DNA of 6,307 nucleotides from NCBI GenBank assembly GCA_947460795.1, contig CANHJA010000135.1, positions 1-6,307 of the forward strand, given 5' to 3'. Positions 5,922 to 6,307 of the stretch are shown here, piece after piece. Origin of the DNA: Bacteroidota bacterium (GTDB lineage: Bacteria; Bacteroidota; Bacteroidia; Chitinophagales; Chitinophagaceae). The translations under genes were made by a program, and so were the position numbers. Every line of letters starts with the position of its first letter. The first letter of the stretch is position 1. The notes beneath the pieces are model-generated. The model searched no databases, was not told the origin of the DNA, and saw only the letters and a list, made by a program, of their open reading frames with translations.

Positions 5922-6307
5922 ATGAAAAATTTTTTATTATTCTTTGTTTTTATCATCTTTTCTAAATTTTTGTTTGCGCAAAATATTAAAAAATATACAG
6001 GAGAGTTAACTAATGATGGTAAGTTTGGACAACACGGAAGCGTAGAGTATTCATATTATGAAGACTCAATTACCCATGACTATATTAAACATGGTCAGTT
6101 CAAATATGTTTTTGTTGGTACTAATGATTACAAAGGATTCAAGCAAACTATTACTGGTAAATTTGATAAAGGCACTAAAGTAGGCAAGTGGGTTTATTCT
6201 ATAAATAAAACTGATTATAAAGATGGTTATGAGGGTAAATTTTATACAGGAATTATAAACTTAGTAGCAGATTATAAAAATGGTTATGCAAATGGGAAAT
6301 GGCATTA
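5922..6307 (+). CDS. Secreted MORN-like repeat protein (YwqK-like), 3' end cut by window
   Basis: ATG at 5922 opens a frame with no stop before the window ends, giving 128 residues. The first 19 (MKNFLLFFVFIIFSKFLFA) form a clear Sec signal peptide with likely cleavage before QN. The mature part is rich in Y, G, K and D, with repeated 'G-K-F/W-x-Y' elements: YTGELTNDGKFGQHG (25-39), ITGKFDKGTKVGKWVY (77-92), YEGKFYTG (103-110) and YKNGYANGKWH (118-128). The last of these matches the MORN-variant repeat 'Y-K-N-G-x-x-N-G-K-W-x-Y' found in YwqK-family proteins, often listed as toxin-antitoxin antitoxins; that label has little functional meaning for exported Bacteroidota members. The repeats are loosely spaced, and the total length is unknown. 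It sits behind its own candidate promoter after a strong terminator, so it is not part of the sbtA operon. Confidence 0.75.
   Translation, partial: MKNFLLFFVFIIFSKFLFAQNIKKYTGELTNDGKFGQHGSVEYSYYEDSITHDYIKHGQFKYVFVGTNDYKGFKQTITGKFDKGTKVGKWVYSINKTDYKDGYEGKFYTGIINLVADYKNGYANGKWH

Noticed and set aside
5922..6307. Toxin-antitoxin system suggested by the YwqK-like repeats
   Set aside because: The protein has a Sec signal peptide, there is no toxin candidate in view, and the antitoxin label on this repeat family is an annotation habit and not a shown function.

Overview
The window looks like chromosomal DNA from a low-GC member of the Bacteroidota. The evidence is AT-rich coding sequence, start codons preceded by A-rich stretches instead of Shine-Dalgarno sites, matches to the Bacteroidota -7 promoter element (TAnnTTTG), and a dihydroorotase with the IDDQVHFREPG signature typical of that phylum. 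I cannot name a genus. I see no phage, IS, CRISPR, tRNA or rRNA sequence.

Layout: (1) Bases 1-195 are the 3' end of a DUF3108-type gene on the + strand. (2) It converges on a complete LysR-type regulator on the - strand (221-1144) whose effector domain resembles the CbbR/CmpR/NdhR group. (3) Divergent from the regulator is a same-strand run of five genes: an unlisted 57-residue two-helix membrane protein (1275-1448), a DUF6671 protein with four CxxC pairs (1546-2400), a long-form threonylcarbamoyl-AMP synthase TsaC/Sua5 starting with TTG (2412-3368), a class I dihydroorotase PyrC (3369-4721) and an SbtA-family sodium/bicarbonate symporter (4732-5694). The last four genes are separated by 11, 0 and 10 bases and are very likely one transcript. 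It ends at a perfect palindromic hairpin followed by a strong intrinsic terminator (5762-5794). (4) After the terminator, a gene with its own candidate promoter begins (5922 to the window end). It encodes a secreted protein with MORN-like repeats and is cut by the window edge.

How the genes may work together: three of the operon products relate to bicarbonate. SbtA imports it, TsaC consumes it to make the tRNA t6A precursor, and PyrC acts on a carbamoyl group that carbamoyl-phosphate synthetase builds from it. The nearby LysR protein resembles regulators that control inorganic-carbon uptake, including sbtA, in cyanobacteria. A non-photosynthetic bicarbonate-supply module is the most interesting reading. 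It is inference, because housekeeping genes are often clustered by chance. Two further points deserve attention: the PyrC metal-site loop is TDDG instead of the lysine-containing loop I associate with Bacteroidota PyrC, and the DUF6671 protein has no assigned function.
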